A DNA stretch of 64,000 nt from Ramlibacter sp. PS4R-6 (lineage in GTDB: Bacteria > Pseudomonadota > Gammaproteobacteria > Burkholderiales > Burkholderiaceae_C): positions 1,426,001 to 1,490,000 of the forward strand of contig NZ_JBBHKA010000001.1 of assembly GCF_037572775.1 (NCBI RefSeq), given 5' to 3'. The position numbers were made by a program, and so were the translations under genes. The notes beneath the pieces were generated by a model. That model was not told the DNA's origin and did no database searches. It was given only the letters and a program-made list of their open reading frames with translations. Of the stretch, positions 15,633-24,510 are shown piece after piece. Position 1 is the first letter of the stretch; each line of letters begins with the position of its first letter.

Positions 15633-18032
15633 ATGAACCGATTCAACGTGAAGAAAGTCGCCGTGCTCGGCGCGGGCGTGATGGGCGCGCAGATCGCGGC
15701 GCACCTGGTCAACGTCAAGGTGCCGGTGGTCCTGTTCGACCTGCCGGCCAAGGAAGGCCCGAAGAACGGCGTCGTCACGAAGGCGATCGACGGGCTGAAG
15801 AAACTCAAGCCGTCGCCGCTGGGCGTCACGGCCGACGCCGACCTGATCCAGCAGGCCAACTACGAAGAGAACATGGAGCTGCTGCGCGAGTGCGACCTCG
15901 TCATCGAGGCCATCGCCGAGCGCATGGACTGGAAGCTGGACCTGTACAAGAAGATCGCGCCCTTCGTGGCGGAGCACGCGATCGTCGCGTCCAACACCTC
16001 GGGCCTCTCGATCACGAAGCTGTCCGAAGCGCTGCCGGCAGAGATCAAGCCGCGCTTCTGCGGCATCCACTTCTTCAACCCGCCGCGCTACATGTACCTC
16101 GTCGAGCTGATCTCGACGCCGACGACGCAGCCGAAAATCCTCGACGACCTCGAGACTTTCGTGACGACCGCCCTCGGCAAAGGCGTGGTGCGCGCCAAGG
16201 ACACGCCCAACTTCATCGCCAACCGCGTCGGCATCGCCGGCATGCTGGCGACGATGAAGGAGGTCGAGAAGTTCGGCCTGAGCTACGACGTGGTCGACGA
16301 CCTCACCGGCAAGAAGCTGGGGCGCGCGAGCTCCGGCACCTTCCGCACCGCGGACGTGGTCGGCCTGGACACGATGGCGCACGTCATCAAGACGCTGCAG
16401 GACAACCTGAACGCCGACACCGACCCCTTCTACGACAGCTTCGCGACGCCGAAGGTGCTGGCGACGCTGCTCGAGATGGGCAACCTCGGCCAGAAGGCCA
16501 AGGCGGGCTTCTACAAGAAGGTCGGCCGCGACATCCTGCGCTTCGACCTGGAGAAGAAGGACTATGTGCCCGGCGGCGAGAAGTCCGACGAGGTCTACGC
16601 GCGCATGCTCAAGAAGCCCGCGGGCGAGCGCCTGAAGCTGTTGCGCGAGTCCGAAGGCCCGCAAGGCCAGTTCCTGTGGTCGATCCTGCGCAATGGCTTC
16701 CACTACGCCGCCGTGCACCTCGCGACGATTGCGGAAACCGCGCGCGACGTCGACCTGGCCATGCGCTGGGGCTTCGGCCTGAAGCAAGGCCCCTTCGAGC
16801 TGTGGCAGGAAGCCGGCTGGTCGCAGGTGGCGAAGTGGATCCAGGAAGACATCGCTGCGGGCAAGGCGCTGTCGAAGGCGCCGCTGCCGGAGTGGGTGTT
16901 CAAGGGCCCCGTGGCCGACGCGGGTGGCGTGCACACGCCCGAGGGCTCGTGGAACCCGACGGCGAAGAAGTTCCAGCCCAAGCGCGTGCTGCCCGTGTAC
17001 TCGCGCCAGCTGTTCCCCGAAACGGTCCTTGGCAGCAAGGCGCCCGGTTTCGAGACGGCCGGCAAGACGATCGAAGAGACCGATGCGGTGCGCCTGTGGA
17101 CGCTGGACGACGAGGTGCTCATCGCCAGCATCAAGACCAAGATGCATGCGATCAGCCCCGACGTCTGCGAAGGCCTGACGCAAGCCGTCGAACTCGCCGA
17201 GAAGTCCTACCAGGGCCTCGTGGTCTGGTCCGGCGACGAACCGTTCTCCGTCGGCGCCGACCTGCAGGGGCTGATGCCTGCATTCATGGCCGTGGGCGTT
17301 TCCGCCGTCGACGACGCCGAGGGCTACATGCAGCAGACGATGCTCAAGCTGCGCTACGCCACCGTGCCCGTCATCTCCGCGATCCGCGGCATGGCGCTGG
17401 GCGGCGGCTGCGAGCTGGCGGTGTATTCGAGCAAGCGCGTGGCCGCGATGGAAAGCTACATCGGCCTCGTCGAAGTCGGCGTGGGCCTCGTGCCCGGCGC
17501 CGGCGGCCTCACGTACATTGCGCGCCGCGCCGCCGAGAACCAGGCGAAGTCCACGCACAAGGACATCCTGCCCTTCCTCACCGACGGCTTCACGGCCGCG
17601 GCGATGGCCAAGGTCGGCACCAGCGCGCTGGAGTCGCGCCAGCTCGGCTACCTGCTCGAGGACGACATCGTCGTGCCGAACAGGGACGAACTGCTGTACG
17701 TCGCGATCCGCGAAGCCAAGGCCATGTTCGACACCGGCTACCGGCCGCCGCACAAGCGCTTGTTCCCGGTGGCGGGGCGCAGCGGCAAGGCGACCATCAC
17801 GGGCCAGCTCGTGAACATGCGCGACGGCGGCTTCATCAGCGCGCACGACTTCCGCATCGCCTCGCTGATCGCCAACGTGGTGACCGGCGGCGACGTGGAG
17901 ACCGGCACGCTCGTCAGCGAGGAATACCTGATGACGCTGGAGCGCCAGGCCTTCTGCGAACTCGTGCAGAACCCCAAGACCCATGAACGCATCCTCGGCA
18001 TGCTGAACACCGGCAAGCCGGTGAGGAACTGA
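15633..18032 (+). CDS. 3-hydroxyacyl-CoA dehydrogenase / enoyl-CoA hydratase fusion (FadB/FadN-like)
   Basis: 799-residue bifunctional beta-oxidation enzyme. The NAD-binding hydroxyacyl-CoA dehydrogenase comes first (Gly-Ala-Gly-Val-Met-Gly at about residue 13, the catalytic His in 'CGIHFFNPP'). The crotonase domain is at the C-terminus (about 480-700, with 'GMALGGGCEL' and 'VEVGVGLVPGAGG'). This order is the reverse of E. coli FadB and matches FadN-type proteins. The start at 15633 has GGGAGA upstream; a GTG at 15609 is the alternative. It lies 2 bp before the thiolase, the usual fadBA pairing. Confidence 0.93.
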   Translation: MNRFNVKKVAVLGAGVMGAQIAAHLVNVKVPVVLFDLPAKEGPKNGVVTKAIDGLKKLKPSPLGVTADADLIQQANYEENMELLRECDLVIEAIAERMDWKLDLYKKIAPFVAEHAIVASNTSGLSITKLSEALPAEIKPRFCGIHFFNPPRYMYLVELISTPTTQPKILDDLETFVTTALGKGVVRAKDTPNFIANRVGIAGMLATMKEVEKFGLSYDVVDDLTGKKLGRASSGTFRTADVVGLDTMAHVIKTLQDNLNADTDPFYDSFATPKVLATLLEMGNLGQKAKAGFYKKVGRDILRFDLEKKDYVPGGEKSDEVYARMLKKPAGERLKLLRESEGPQGQFLWSILRNGFHYAAVHLATIAETARDVDLAMRWGFGLKQGPFELWQEAGWSQVAKWIQEDIAAGKALSKAPLPEWVFKGPVADAGGVHTPEGSWNPTAKKFQPKRVLPVYSRQLFPETVLGSKAPGFETAGKTIEETDAVRLWTLDDEVLIASIKTKMHAISPDVCEGLTQAVELAEKSYQGLVVWSGDEPFSVGADLQGLMPAFMAVGVSAVDDAEGYMQQTMLKLRYATVPVISAIRGMALGGGCELAVYSSKRVAAMESYIGLVEVGVGLVPGAGGLTYIARRAAENQAKSTHKDILPFLTDGFTAAAMAKVGTSALESRQLGYLLEDDIVVPNRDELLYVAIREAKAMFDTGYRPPHKRLFPVAGRSGKATITGQLVNMRDGGFISAHDFRIASLIANVVTGGDVETGTLVSEEYLMTLERQAFCELVQNPKTHERILGMLNTGKPVRN

Positions 18033-18034
18033 CC

Positions 18035-19243
18035 ATGAGCAGACAAGTTCAAGACGCCTACATCGTCGCCGCCACGCGCACGCCCATCGGCCGCTCGCAC
18101 CGCGGCTACTTCCGCAACACGCGCCCCGACGACCTGCTGGCGATCGCGCTGCGGTCGGCCCTGTCGCAAGTGCCCGGGCTCGACCCGAAGGCCATCGAGG
18201 ACGTGGTGTGCGGCTGCGCGATTCCCGAGGCGCAGCAGGGCCTGAACGTCGCGCGCATCGGCGCCGTGCTGGCCGGCCTGCCCAAGAGCGTGGGCGGCAT
18301 CACGGTGAACCGCTTCTGCGCCTCCGGCCTGTCGGCGGTGCAGATGGCCGCGGACCGCATCCGCGTCGGCGAGGCCGACGTGATGATCGCCGCCGGCACG
18401 GAGAGCATGTCGATGGTGCCGATGATGGGCAATTCGCCCTCGCTGTCGCCCACCATCTTCTCCAACCCCGACGACATCGAGAGCTACGGCATCGCGTACG
18501 GCATGGGCCTGACCGCCGAGAAGGTCGCGCAGCAATGGAAGGTCTCGCGCGAGGCGCAGGACGAGTTCGCCTACCAGTCGCACATGAAGGCGCTGGCGGC
18601 GATGAAGGCCGGCGAATTCGCCAACGAGATGACGGAAGTCGAGGTCGAGGAGCGCAGCGTCGACCTCGCCTCAGCGGAAGTGAGCGTGAGCAAGCGCAAG
18701 GTCAGCCTGGACGAAGGCGCGCGACCCGACACGACGGTCGAAGGCCTGTCGAAGCTGCGGACGGTGTTCGCAGCGCGCGGCAGCGTGACGGCGGGCAACA
18801 GCTCGCAGACCTCCGATGGCGCCGGCGCGCTGATCCTCGCCAGCGAAGCGGCGGTCAAGCGCTTCGGCCTGACGCCGCTGGCGCGCTTCGTCAGCTACGC
18901 GAGCCGCGGCGTGCCGCCGCACATCATGGGCATCGGGCCGATCGAGGCGATCCCGGCGGCGCTGAAGGCCGCGGGCCTGAAGCAGGACGCCATCGACTGG
19001 ATCGAATTGAACGAAGCCTTCGCCGCGCAGTCGCTGGCCGTGATCAACACGATCGGGCTGGACGCGAAGAAGGTCAACCCGATGGGCGGCGCCATCGCTC
19101 TGGGTCATCCCCTGGGGGCCACCGGGGCTATCCGCTCGGCGACAGTCGTGCACGCGCTTCGCCGCAAGAATCTGAAGTACGGCATGGTCACCATGTGCGT
19201 GGGCATGGGACAAGGCGCAGCGGGCATCTTCGAACGGGTCTAG
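18035..19243 (+). CDS. fadA: Acetyl-CoA C-acyltransferase (thiolase)
   Basis: 402-residue thiolase that cleaves 3-ketoacyl-CoA. The acyl-accepting Cys is in 'NRFCASGLSA', the catalytic His in 'NEAFAAQ' context and 'GGAIALGHPLGATGA', and the final Cys in 'TMCVGMGQGAAG'. The length and C-terminus are normal. It follows the fadB-like gene by 2 bp with a GAGGA ribosome site, forming the last core step of the pathway encoded in this operon. Confidence 0.93.
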   Translation: MSRQVQDAYIVAATRTPIGRSHRGYFRNTRPDDLLAIALRSALSQVPGLDPKAIEDVVCGCAIPEAQQGLNVARIGAVLAGLPKSVGGITVNRFCASGLSAVQMAADRIRVGEADVMIAAGTESMSMVPMMGNSPSLSPTIFSNPDDIESYGIAYGMGLTAEKVAQQWKVSREAQDEFAYQSHMKALAAMKAGEFANEMTEVEVEERSVDLASAEVSVSKRKVSLDEGARPDTTVEGLSKLRTVFAARGSVTAGNSSQTSDGAGALILASEAAVKRFGLTPLARFVSYASRGVPPHIMGIGPIEAIPAALKAAGLKQDAIDWIELNEAFAAQSLAVINTIGLDAKKVNPMGGAIALGHPLGATGAIRSATVVHALRRKNLKYGMVTMCVGMGQGAAGIFERV

Positions 19244-19253
19244 GAGAACGGGC

Positions 19254-20117
19254 ATGAGGGCTGAAGTCATCGAGTCGAAGGACGGAACGAAGATCGCAGC
19301 CCGGGTGTTCGAGACACCGGGCCCCGCACGCGGCAGCGTCGTCATCGGCGGCGCCATGGGCGTGCGCCAGGACTACTACCAGCCGTTCGCGCAATGGGCC
19401 GCGCAGCAGGGCTGGCGCGTGACCACCTTCGACTACCGCGGCAGCGGCGACTCCGCGCCGGCGTCGTTGCGCGGCTTCCGCGCCGACCTGTTCGACTGGA
19501 CGCGCGACTACGAAGCGGTCGTCGATGCAGCGCATGCCGCGTTGCCGGGCCAGCCGCTGTACCTCCTCGGGCACAGCCTCGGCGCGCAGTTGCCGGGCCT
19601 GTTCACCAACCAGCACAAGGTGAGCGGCCTGCTCAGCGTCGCCGCCGGCAGCGGCTACTGGCGCGAGAACGCGCCGCAACTCAAGCGCATCGTTCCCTAC
19701 TTCTGGTTCGTGCTGGTGCCGATCGCCACGCGCCTCTTCGGCTACTTCCCGGGCCGCAAGCTGCGCAAGGTCGGCGACCTGCCCGCCGGCGTGGTGCTGC
19801 AATGGCGCAAGTGGTGCCTGTCGCCGCGCTACAGCGTCAGCGCCGAAGGCGAGGCCGTGCGGGCCAGCTACGCCAACGCCCGATTCCCGGTGCACGCGCT
19901 GTCCATCACCGACGACGAGCTCATGACCTGGAAGGGCACGCACAGCCTCATCGACCTGTACGAGAACGCGCCGCGCGAGGTGCGCAAGCTCGCGCCCGCC
20001 GACATCGGCGCGCGGCGCCTGGGCCACTTCGGCGCCTTCCGCCCCGAGAACGAGCAGCGCCTGTGGCCGCGCATCGGCGAATGGCTCGCCGGCCTGGGGA
20101 CGGCGCGCACCGCATGA
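19254..20117 (+). CDS. Alpha/beta-hydrolase
   Basis: 287-residue serine hydrolase of the alpha/beta fold. The nucleophile is in Gly-His-Ser-Leu-Gly near residue 107, preceded by the family strand 'TFDYRGSGDS'; a C-terminal His lies in 'RRLGHFGAF'. There is no signal peptide. The AGGAG ribosome site directly follows the thiolase stop. It overlaps the next gene by ATGA. In this operon it may release a CoA or alkyl ester; the substrate is unknown. Confidence 0.83.
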   Translation: MRAEVIESKDGTKIAARVFETPGPARGSVVIGGAMGVRQDYYQPFAQWAAQQGWRVTTFDYRGSGDSAPASLRGFRADLFDWTRDYEAVVDAAHAALPGQPLYLLGHSLGAQLPGLFTNQHKVSGLLSVAAGSGYWRENAPQLKRIVPYFWFVLVPIATRLFGYFPGRKLRKVGDLPAGVVLQWRKWCLSPRYSVSAEGEAVRASYANARFPVHALSITDDELMTWKGTHSLIDLYENAPREVRKLAPADIGARRLGHFGAFRPENEQRLWPRIGEWLAGLGTARTA

Positions 20118-20923
20118 GCGGCCCCCACCTGTTCGACGCGGGCGTCGCACTCGAGCCGGCGGGCGACGTCCTGCGCGGCCGCACGCGGCCCGAGTGGAAG
20201 AACTTCATCGGCCCGTTCGGTGGGTTGATCGCCGCGCAGGCCATGAATGCCGTGCTGCTGCACCGCCAGCGGCTCGGTGATCCCGTTTCTCTCACCGTGA
20301 ACTTCGCCGCCGCCATCGAGGATGGCGAGTTCGACGCCATCGCCACCCCGGCGCGCACCAACCGCTCGACGCAGCACTGGATCGTGACGCTGCAGCAAAA
20401 GGGCGAGGTGGTCGCGACGGCCACCGCGCTCACGGCGATCCGCCGCGACACCTGGGGCGCGAAGGAAGCGCCCGTGCCGCAGGTGCCGCGTCCCTCCGAC
20501 GTGCCGCTGCCCGAAGGGCCCACGCGCGTCGAGTGGGTCAAGCGCTACGAGCTGCGCTTCATCGAAGGCGGCTTTCCCGGCGCGTGGGACGGCGGCGACA
20601 CCGGCGCGAGCCGCACGCGCCTGTGGGTGCGCGACAACCCGCCGCGGCCGCTGGACTGGCTCTCGCTCACGGCGATGAGCGACGTGTTCTTCCCGCGCAT
20701 CTGGCTGCGCCGCGCGACCTTCACGCCGCTGGGCACGATCACGATGACGACCCATTTCCACGCGACGCAGGCGCAGCTCGCGGAAACGGGCACCGGCTAC
20801 CTGCTGGGCCAGACGCAAGGCCAGGGCTTCGGCGCGGGCTACTTCGACCACAGCGCGCAGCTGTGGAACGAAGCGGGTACGCTGCTGGCCACGACCAGCC
20901 AGGTCTATTACTTCAAGGAGTAG
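20114..20923 (+). CDS. Acyl-CoA thioesterase, TesB-like double hotdog
   Basis: 269-residue protein with two hotdog-fold halves (about 1-115 and 150-269), resembling the TesB/4HBT_3 thioesterase family. The N-terminal half has 'FIGPFGGLIAAQAM', the usual hotdog helix entry; the second half ends 'LLATTSQVYYF'. It is coupled to the hydrolase by ATGA. It likely releases free acids from acyl-CoA intermediates and protects the CoA pool during beta-oxidation. Confidence 0.8.
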   Translation: MSGPHLFDAGVALEPAGDVLRGRTRPEWKNFIGPFGGLIAAQAMNAVLLHRQRLGDPVSLTVNFAAAIEDGEFDAIATPARTNRSTQHWIVTLQQKGEVVATATALTAIRRDTWGAKEAPVPQVPRPSDVPLPEGPTRVEWVKRYELRFIEGGFPGAWDGGDTGASRTRLWVRDNPPRPLDWLSLTAMSDVFFPRIWLRRATFTPLGTITMTTHFHATQAQLAETGTGYLLGQTQGQGFGAGYFDHSAQLWNEAGTLLATTSQVYYFKE

Positions 20924-20927
20924 CGGC

Positions 20928-21524
20928 ATGGGCAAGCGCGTGGAGTTCTGGTTCGACGTCGGCAGCCCGGCGTCGTACTTGGCGTGGCACCGCCTGCCGC
21001 GCGTCGCGCAGGAGGCCGGCGCCACGATCGACTACCGCCCCATGCTGCTCGGCGGCGTCTTCCAGTCCACCGGCAACCAGTCGCCGATGATGGTCGCGGC
21101 CAAGGGCAAGTGGATGCAGGGCGACCTCGAGCGCTTCGCCGCGCGCGACGGCACGCCCTACCGCCACAACCCGCATTTCCCGATCAACACGCTGGTGCTG
21201 ATGCGCGGTGCCCTCGGCCTGCAGATGCGCGATCCCGGGCGGTTCGTGCCGTACGTCGACACGGTGTACCGCGCGATCTGGGCCGAAGGGCTGAACATGA
21301 ACGACCCGGGCGTCGTCGCCGGCGTGCTCGACGCCGCGGGCTTCGAGCCGCAGGCGGTGCTGGCGCTCACGGCCGACCCGCAGGTGAAGGAAAAACTCAA
21401 GGCCGTCACGGCCGAAGCGGTGGAGCGCGGCGTGTTCGGCGCGCCCACCTTCTTCGTCGACGGCGCCATGTACTGGGGCCAGGACCGGCTCGATTTCGTC
21501 GAAGAAGCACTCAAGAAGGCATGA
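20928..21524 (+). CDS. DsbA-family 2-hydroxychromene-2-carboxylate isomerase-like protein
   Basis: 198-residue thioredoxin-fold protein of the GST-kappa/HCCA isomerase type. It begins 'VEFWFDVGSPASYLAW', where the Ser is the usual glutathione-contacting residue, and ends with the cis-Pro motif 'VFGAPTFFVDG'. It has no Cys-x-x-Cys, so it is not a disulfide oxidoreductase. AAGGAG lies before the ATG. Such genes are common inside acyl-CoA operons of Burkholderiales; the substrate is unknown. Confidence 0.83.
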   Translation: MGKRVEFWFDVGSPASYLAWHRLPRVAQEAGATIDYRPMLLGGVFQSTGNQSPMMVAAKGKWMQGDLERFAARDGTPYRHNPHFPINTLVLMRGALGLQMRDPGRFVPYVDTVYRAIWAEGLNMNDPGVVAGVLDAAGFEPQAVLALTADPQVKEKLKAVTAEAVERGVFGAPTFFVDGAMYWGQDRLDFVEEALKKA

Positions 21525-21526
21525 CC

Positions 21527-22291
21527 ATGCAAGAGATCCTCGTCAACGCCGAAGGCGGCGTCACCACCATCACGCTCAACCGCCTGGACCGCAAGAACTC
21601 CATCACCGCCGACATGTACGGCGCCATCGCCGATGCGCTGGCCACGGCCGAAGCCGACGCCGCCACGCGTGTGGTCGTCATCCAGGGGCACGAAACCGTG
21701 TTCTCCGCGGGCAACGACATCGGCGACTTCCTGAACAAGCCGCCGGCCGGGCGCGACTCGCCCGTCTTCCGCTTCCTGCGCGGCATCGCCACCTTCAGCA
21801 AGCCGCTCGTGGCGGCGGTGTGCGGGCCCGCCGTCGGCGTGGGCACCACGATGCTGTTCCATTGCGACCTGGTCTATGCCGGCGACAACGCGGCGTTCTC
21901 CATGCCGTTCGTGAACCTGGGGCTGGTGCCCGAAGCCGCGTCGAGCCTGCTGGTGCCGCAGATGCTGGGCTACCACCGCGCCGCCGAAGCGCTGATGCTG
22001 GGCGAGCCCTTCATGGCCGAAGCGGCGCTCGAAGTGGGGCTGGTCAACCGCGTGCTGCCGCCCACCGAGGCCAACCAGTACGCGCAGCAGGTGGCGCGCA
22101 AGCTGGCGGCCAAGCCGCTGTCGTCGCTGGTCGCCACCAAGCGGCTGATGAAGAAGGGCCGCCAGGATGCGGTCCTGGCGCAGATGGAAGAGGAAGGCGC
22201 CCTCTTCTCGAAGATGCTGGGCGAGCCGGCCGCGAAGGAGGCTTTCGGCGCCTTCATGGCCAAGCGCAAGCCCGATTTCTCGAACCTGTAA
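21527..22291 (+). CDS. Enoyl-CoA hydratase/isomerase family protein
   Basis: 254-residue crotonase. The oxyanion-hole motif is 'FSAGNDIGDF' and the second motif 'CGPAVGVGTTMLFHCDLVYA' is intact, followed by 'FVNLGLVPEAASS'. I prefer the ATG at 21527, which has AAGG at proper distance; the ATG at 21521 overlaps the previous stop and is possible. The active site has Glu in 'LVPEAAS' but not the usual Glu at the first position, so it may be an isomerase rather than a hydratase. It is the last gene of the beta-oxidation run and is followed by a hairpin. Confidence 0.87.
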   Translation: MQEILVNAEGGVTTITLNRLDRKNSITADMYGAIADALATAEADAATRVVVIQGHETVFSAGNDIGDFLNKPPAGRDSPVFRFLRGIATFSKPLVAAVCGPAVGVGTTMLFHCDLVYAGDNAAFSMPFVNLGLVPEAASSLLVPQMLGYHRAAEALMLGEPFMAEAALEVGLVNRVLPPTEANQYAQQVARKLAAKPLSSLVATKRLMKKGRQDAVLAQMEEEGALFSKMLGEPAAKEAFGAFMAKRKPDFSNL

Positions 22292-22310
22292 GGGCCCCGG
22301 CGGGCCCCTT
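22291..22310 (+). terminator. GC-rich hairpin after the beta-oxidation operon
   Basis: An AAGGGCCC/GGGCCCCTT stem with one bulged C sits directly at the stop codon of the enoyl-CoA hydratase gene. Only a short TTG follows, so it is a weak or partial intrinsic terminator. It separates the beta-oxidation operon from the kinase gene 35 bp downstream. Confidence 0.4.
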
Positions 22311-22325
22311 GTGCCGGGGGCGGGG

Positions 22326-23666
22326 ATGAGCGACCATCGCGTTTCCATGGCCGCGACCGATACGCCGACCTTCATCGGCAAGTACAACGTCCTTCGCGAA
22401 CTCGGGCGGGGGGCCAGCAGCACCGTCTACCTCGCGGAGGACCCGTTCCACGCGCGCAAGGTGGCGGTCAAGCGCATCCATGCGCACCTGCTCACGGACG
22501 AACGCCAGGCCGCGCGCTACCGCAAGGCGCTGCGCAACGAGGCGCTCCTGGCCGGCCAGCTGAAGCACCCGCACATCGTCACCGTCCACGACGCCGACGG
22601 CGAGGCCAACCCGCCCTACCTGGTGCTCGAATACGTGGAGGGCGCTGCGCTGTCCCGGTTCACGCGCCCCGACCGCCTGCTGCCCGTGGAGCAGGTGCTG
22701 GACATCTGCTACAAGGTTTGTAGCGCCCTGGACTACGCGCACACGCGCGGCCTCGTGCACCGCGACATCAAGCCGGCCAACCTGATGCTGCAGACCAGCG
22801 GCGACGTGAAGGTGATGGACTTCGGCACGGCACTGGCCACCGGCGGCGAGATCACGCAGATCAGCGGCTTCGTCGGCTCGCCCCAGTACATGTCGCCCGA
22901 GCACGTGCGCGAAGAGGGCTGCACCTGGCGCAGCGACATGTGGTCCCTCGGCGTGGTCTGCTACGAGATGCTCACGGGCCGCCGGCCCTTCGAGAGCGAA
23001 TCGGACTTCACCACCATCTACAAGATCACCAACGAGGAGCCCACCCAGCCCAGCACCCTGCGGCCCGGGCTGCCCGAGCAGGTGGACAAGGTTCTGATGC
23101 GCGCCCTGGCCAAGCACCCCGAGGCGCGGTTCAAGCAGTGGATGGACTTCGCCGACTCGCTGCTGCAGATCAACCGCGGCATGTCGGCCAAGACCGCGCG
23201 CCACCGCGAGGGCGACGCCTTCGCGCGCATGCGCGACCTGCCGTTCTTCCAGGGCTTCCCCGACGCGGTGCTGTGGGAGGCGCTGCGCCTGGGCACGCTG
23301 TCGCTGCGCCCGGCCGACACGGTGCTGATGGAAGAGGGCTCGATGGGCGAGTCCTTCCTGCTGCTGTTGCAAGGCACGGCCGCCGTCATGCGCGACAACA
23401 ACAAGGTCGCCACGCTGGACCCGGGCGTCACCCTGGGCGAGATGGCCTACCTGCGGCGCGATGAGCCCAAGCGCACGGCCACCGTCAAGGCGGACACCGC
23501 GGTGCTGGTGCTCGAGATCAAGAACGAGGCCCTGCACCGGGCGTCGGAAGAGCTGCAGATCTGCTTCGACAAGGCCTTCATCGAGCTGCTGCTGCAGCGC
23601 CTGATGCGCACGACCGAGTCGCTGAGCAAGCTGCAGTCGTCCAGCCTCACGCTCGAAGGCCATTGA
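22326..23666 (+). CDS. Serine/threonine protein kinase fused to a cyclic-nucleotide-binding domain
   Basis: 446-residue soluble protein. Residues 20-280 are a Hanks-type kinase with a complete active site: Gly-rich loop 'GRGASSTVY', Lys49, His-Arg-Asp at 145-147, Asp-Phe-Gly at 165-167 and Ser-Pro-Glu at 190-192. Residues about 300-425 form a cNMP-binding-like domain that keeps the Gly-Glu (Glu372) and Arg-Thr-Ala (Arg383) of the phosphate-binding cassette, the residues that normally hold ribose and phosphate. There is no membrane segment or PASTA repeat. The start at 22326 gives the full kinase N-lobe. It is the first of four tightly spaced genes ending with an adenylate cyclase and a STAS-like protein. 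The layout resembles PKG/PKA chemistry in one chain; activation by cAMP is inference. Confidence 0.9.
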   Translation: MSDHRVSMAATDTPTFIGKYNVLRELGRGASSTVYLAEDPFHARKVAVKRIHAHLLTDERQAARYRKALRNEALLAGQLKHPHIVTVHDADGEANPPYLVLEYVEGAALSRFTRPDRLLPVEQVLDICYKVCSALDYAHTRGLVHRDIKPANLMLQTSGDVKVMDFGTALATGGEITQISGFVGSPQYMSPEHVREEGCTWRSDMWSLGVVCYEMLTGRRPFESESDFTTIYKITNEEPTQPSTLRPGLPEQVDKVLMRALAKHPEARFKQWMDFADSLLQINRGMSAKTARHREGDAFARMRDLPFFQGFPDAVLWEALRLGTLSLRPADTVLMEEGSMGESFLLLLQGTAAVMRDNNKVATLDPGVTLGEMAYLRRDEPKRTATVKADTAVLVLEIKNEALHRASEELQICFDKAFIELLLQRLMRTTESLSKLQSSSLTLEGH

Positions 23667-23670
23667 CGCG

Positions 23671-24501
23671 ATGACGCTCAAGGGCCGCACGCTCTTCATC
23701 ACCGGCGCGTCGCGCGGCATCGGCCTGGCGATCGGCAAGCGCGCGGCGGCCGACGGCGCCAACATCGTCATCGCCGCCAAGACCACCGACCCCAACCCGA
23801 AGCTGCCCGGCACCATCTACTCGGCGGCCGAGGAGATCCGCGCCGCGGGCGGGCAGGCCTTGCCGCTGGCGGTGGACATCCGCGACGAGGAGGGCGTGCT
23901 CGCCGCCGTGGCGAAGGCCGTGCAGGAGTTCGGCGGCATCGACGTGCTGGTGAACAACGCCAGCGCGATCAGCCTGACGGACACCGAGCACACGCCGATG
24001 AAGCGCTACGACCTGATGAACGGGATCAACGCGCGCGGCACCTACTTGTGCACGCAGGCCTGCCTGCCGCAGCTGCAGAAGGCAGCCGGGGCGGGGCGCA
24101 ACGCGCACGTGCTGAACATGTCGCCGCCGCTGTCCATGAAGCAGCACTGGTTCGCGCCGCACACCGCCTACACCATGGCCAAGTACGGCATGAGCATGTG
24201 CACGCTGGGCCACTCGGGCGAATTCGCGAAGTACGGCATCGCGGTGAACAGCCTGTGGCCGCGCACGGCGATCGCCACCGCGGCGCTGCAGATGATCCCC
24301 GGTGTGGATCTCAACCTGTGCCGCAAGCCGGAGATCCTGGCCGACGCCGCGTACTTCATCCTCACGAGCGACGCGAAGACGACCACGGGCAACTTCTTCA
24401 TCGACGACGAACTGCTCGCGAAGCACGGCGTGACCGACCTGGAGCAGTACTCGGTCAAGCCCGGTACCAGGAAGTTCATCCCGGATTTCTTCGTCGACTG
24501 A
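23671..24501 (+). CDS. SDR-family oxidoreductase, HSDL2-like
   Basis: 276-residue short-chain dehydrogenase with 'GASRGIGLAIGKRAA', 'VNNASAISL', a catalytic Tyr-Thr-Met-Ala-Lys and the Ser of 'NMSPP'. The long insert after the second strand ('TTDPNPKLPGTIY') and the 'FIDDELL' C-terminal segment are features of the hydroxysteroid dehydrogenase-like 2 group, linked to fatty acid metabolism. It lies 4 bp after the kinase gene and 9 bp before the cyclase, inside the signalling run. It may be a kinase target or simply a metabolic passenger. Confidence 0.87.
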   Translation: MTLKGRTLFITGASRGIGLAIGKRAAADGANIVIAAKTTDPNPKLPGTIYSAAEEIRAAGGQALPLAVDIRDEEGVLAAVAKAVQEFGGIDVLVNNASAISLTDTEHTPMKRYDLMNGINARGTYLCTQACLPQLQKAAGAGRNAHVLNMSPPLSMKQHWFAPHTAYTMAKYGMSMCTLGHSGEFAKYGIAVNSLWPRTAIATAALQMIPGVDLNLCRKPEILADAAYFILTSDAKTTTGNFFIDDELLAKHGVTDLEQYSVKPGTRKFIPDFFVD

Positions 24502-24510
24502 CGGCGCGCG

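Noticed and set aside
15474-17984. 836-residue minus-strand open frame opposite the fadB-like gene
   Set aside because: Frame shadow. The plus-strand protein is complete with both catalytic domains.
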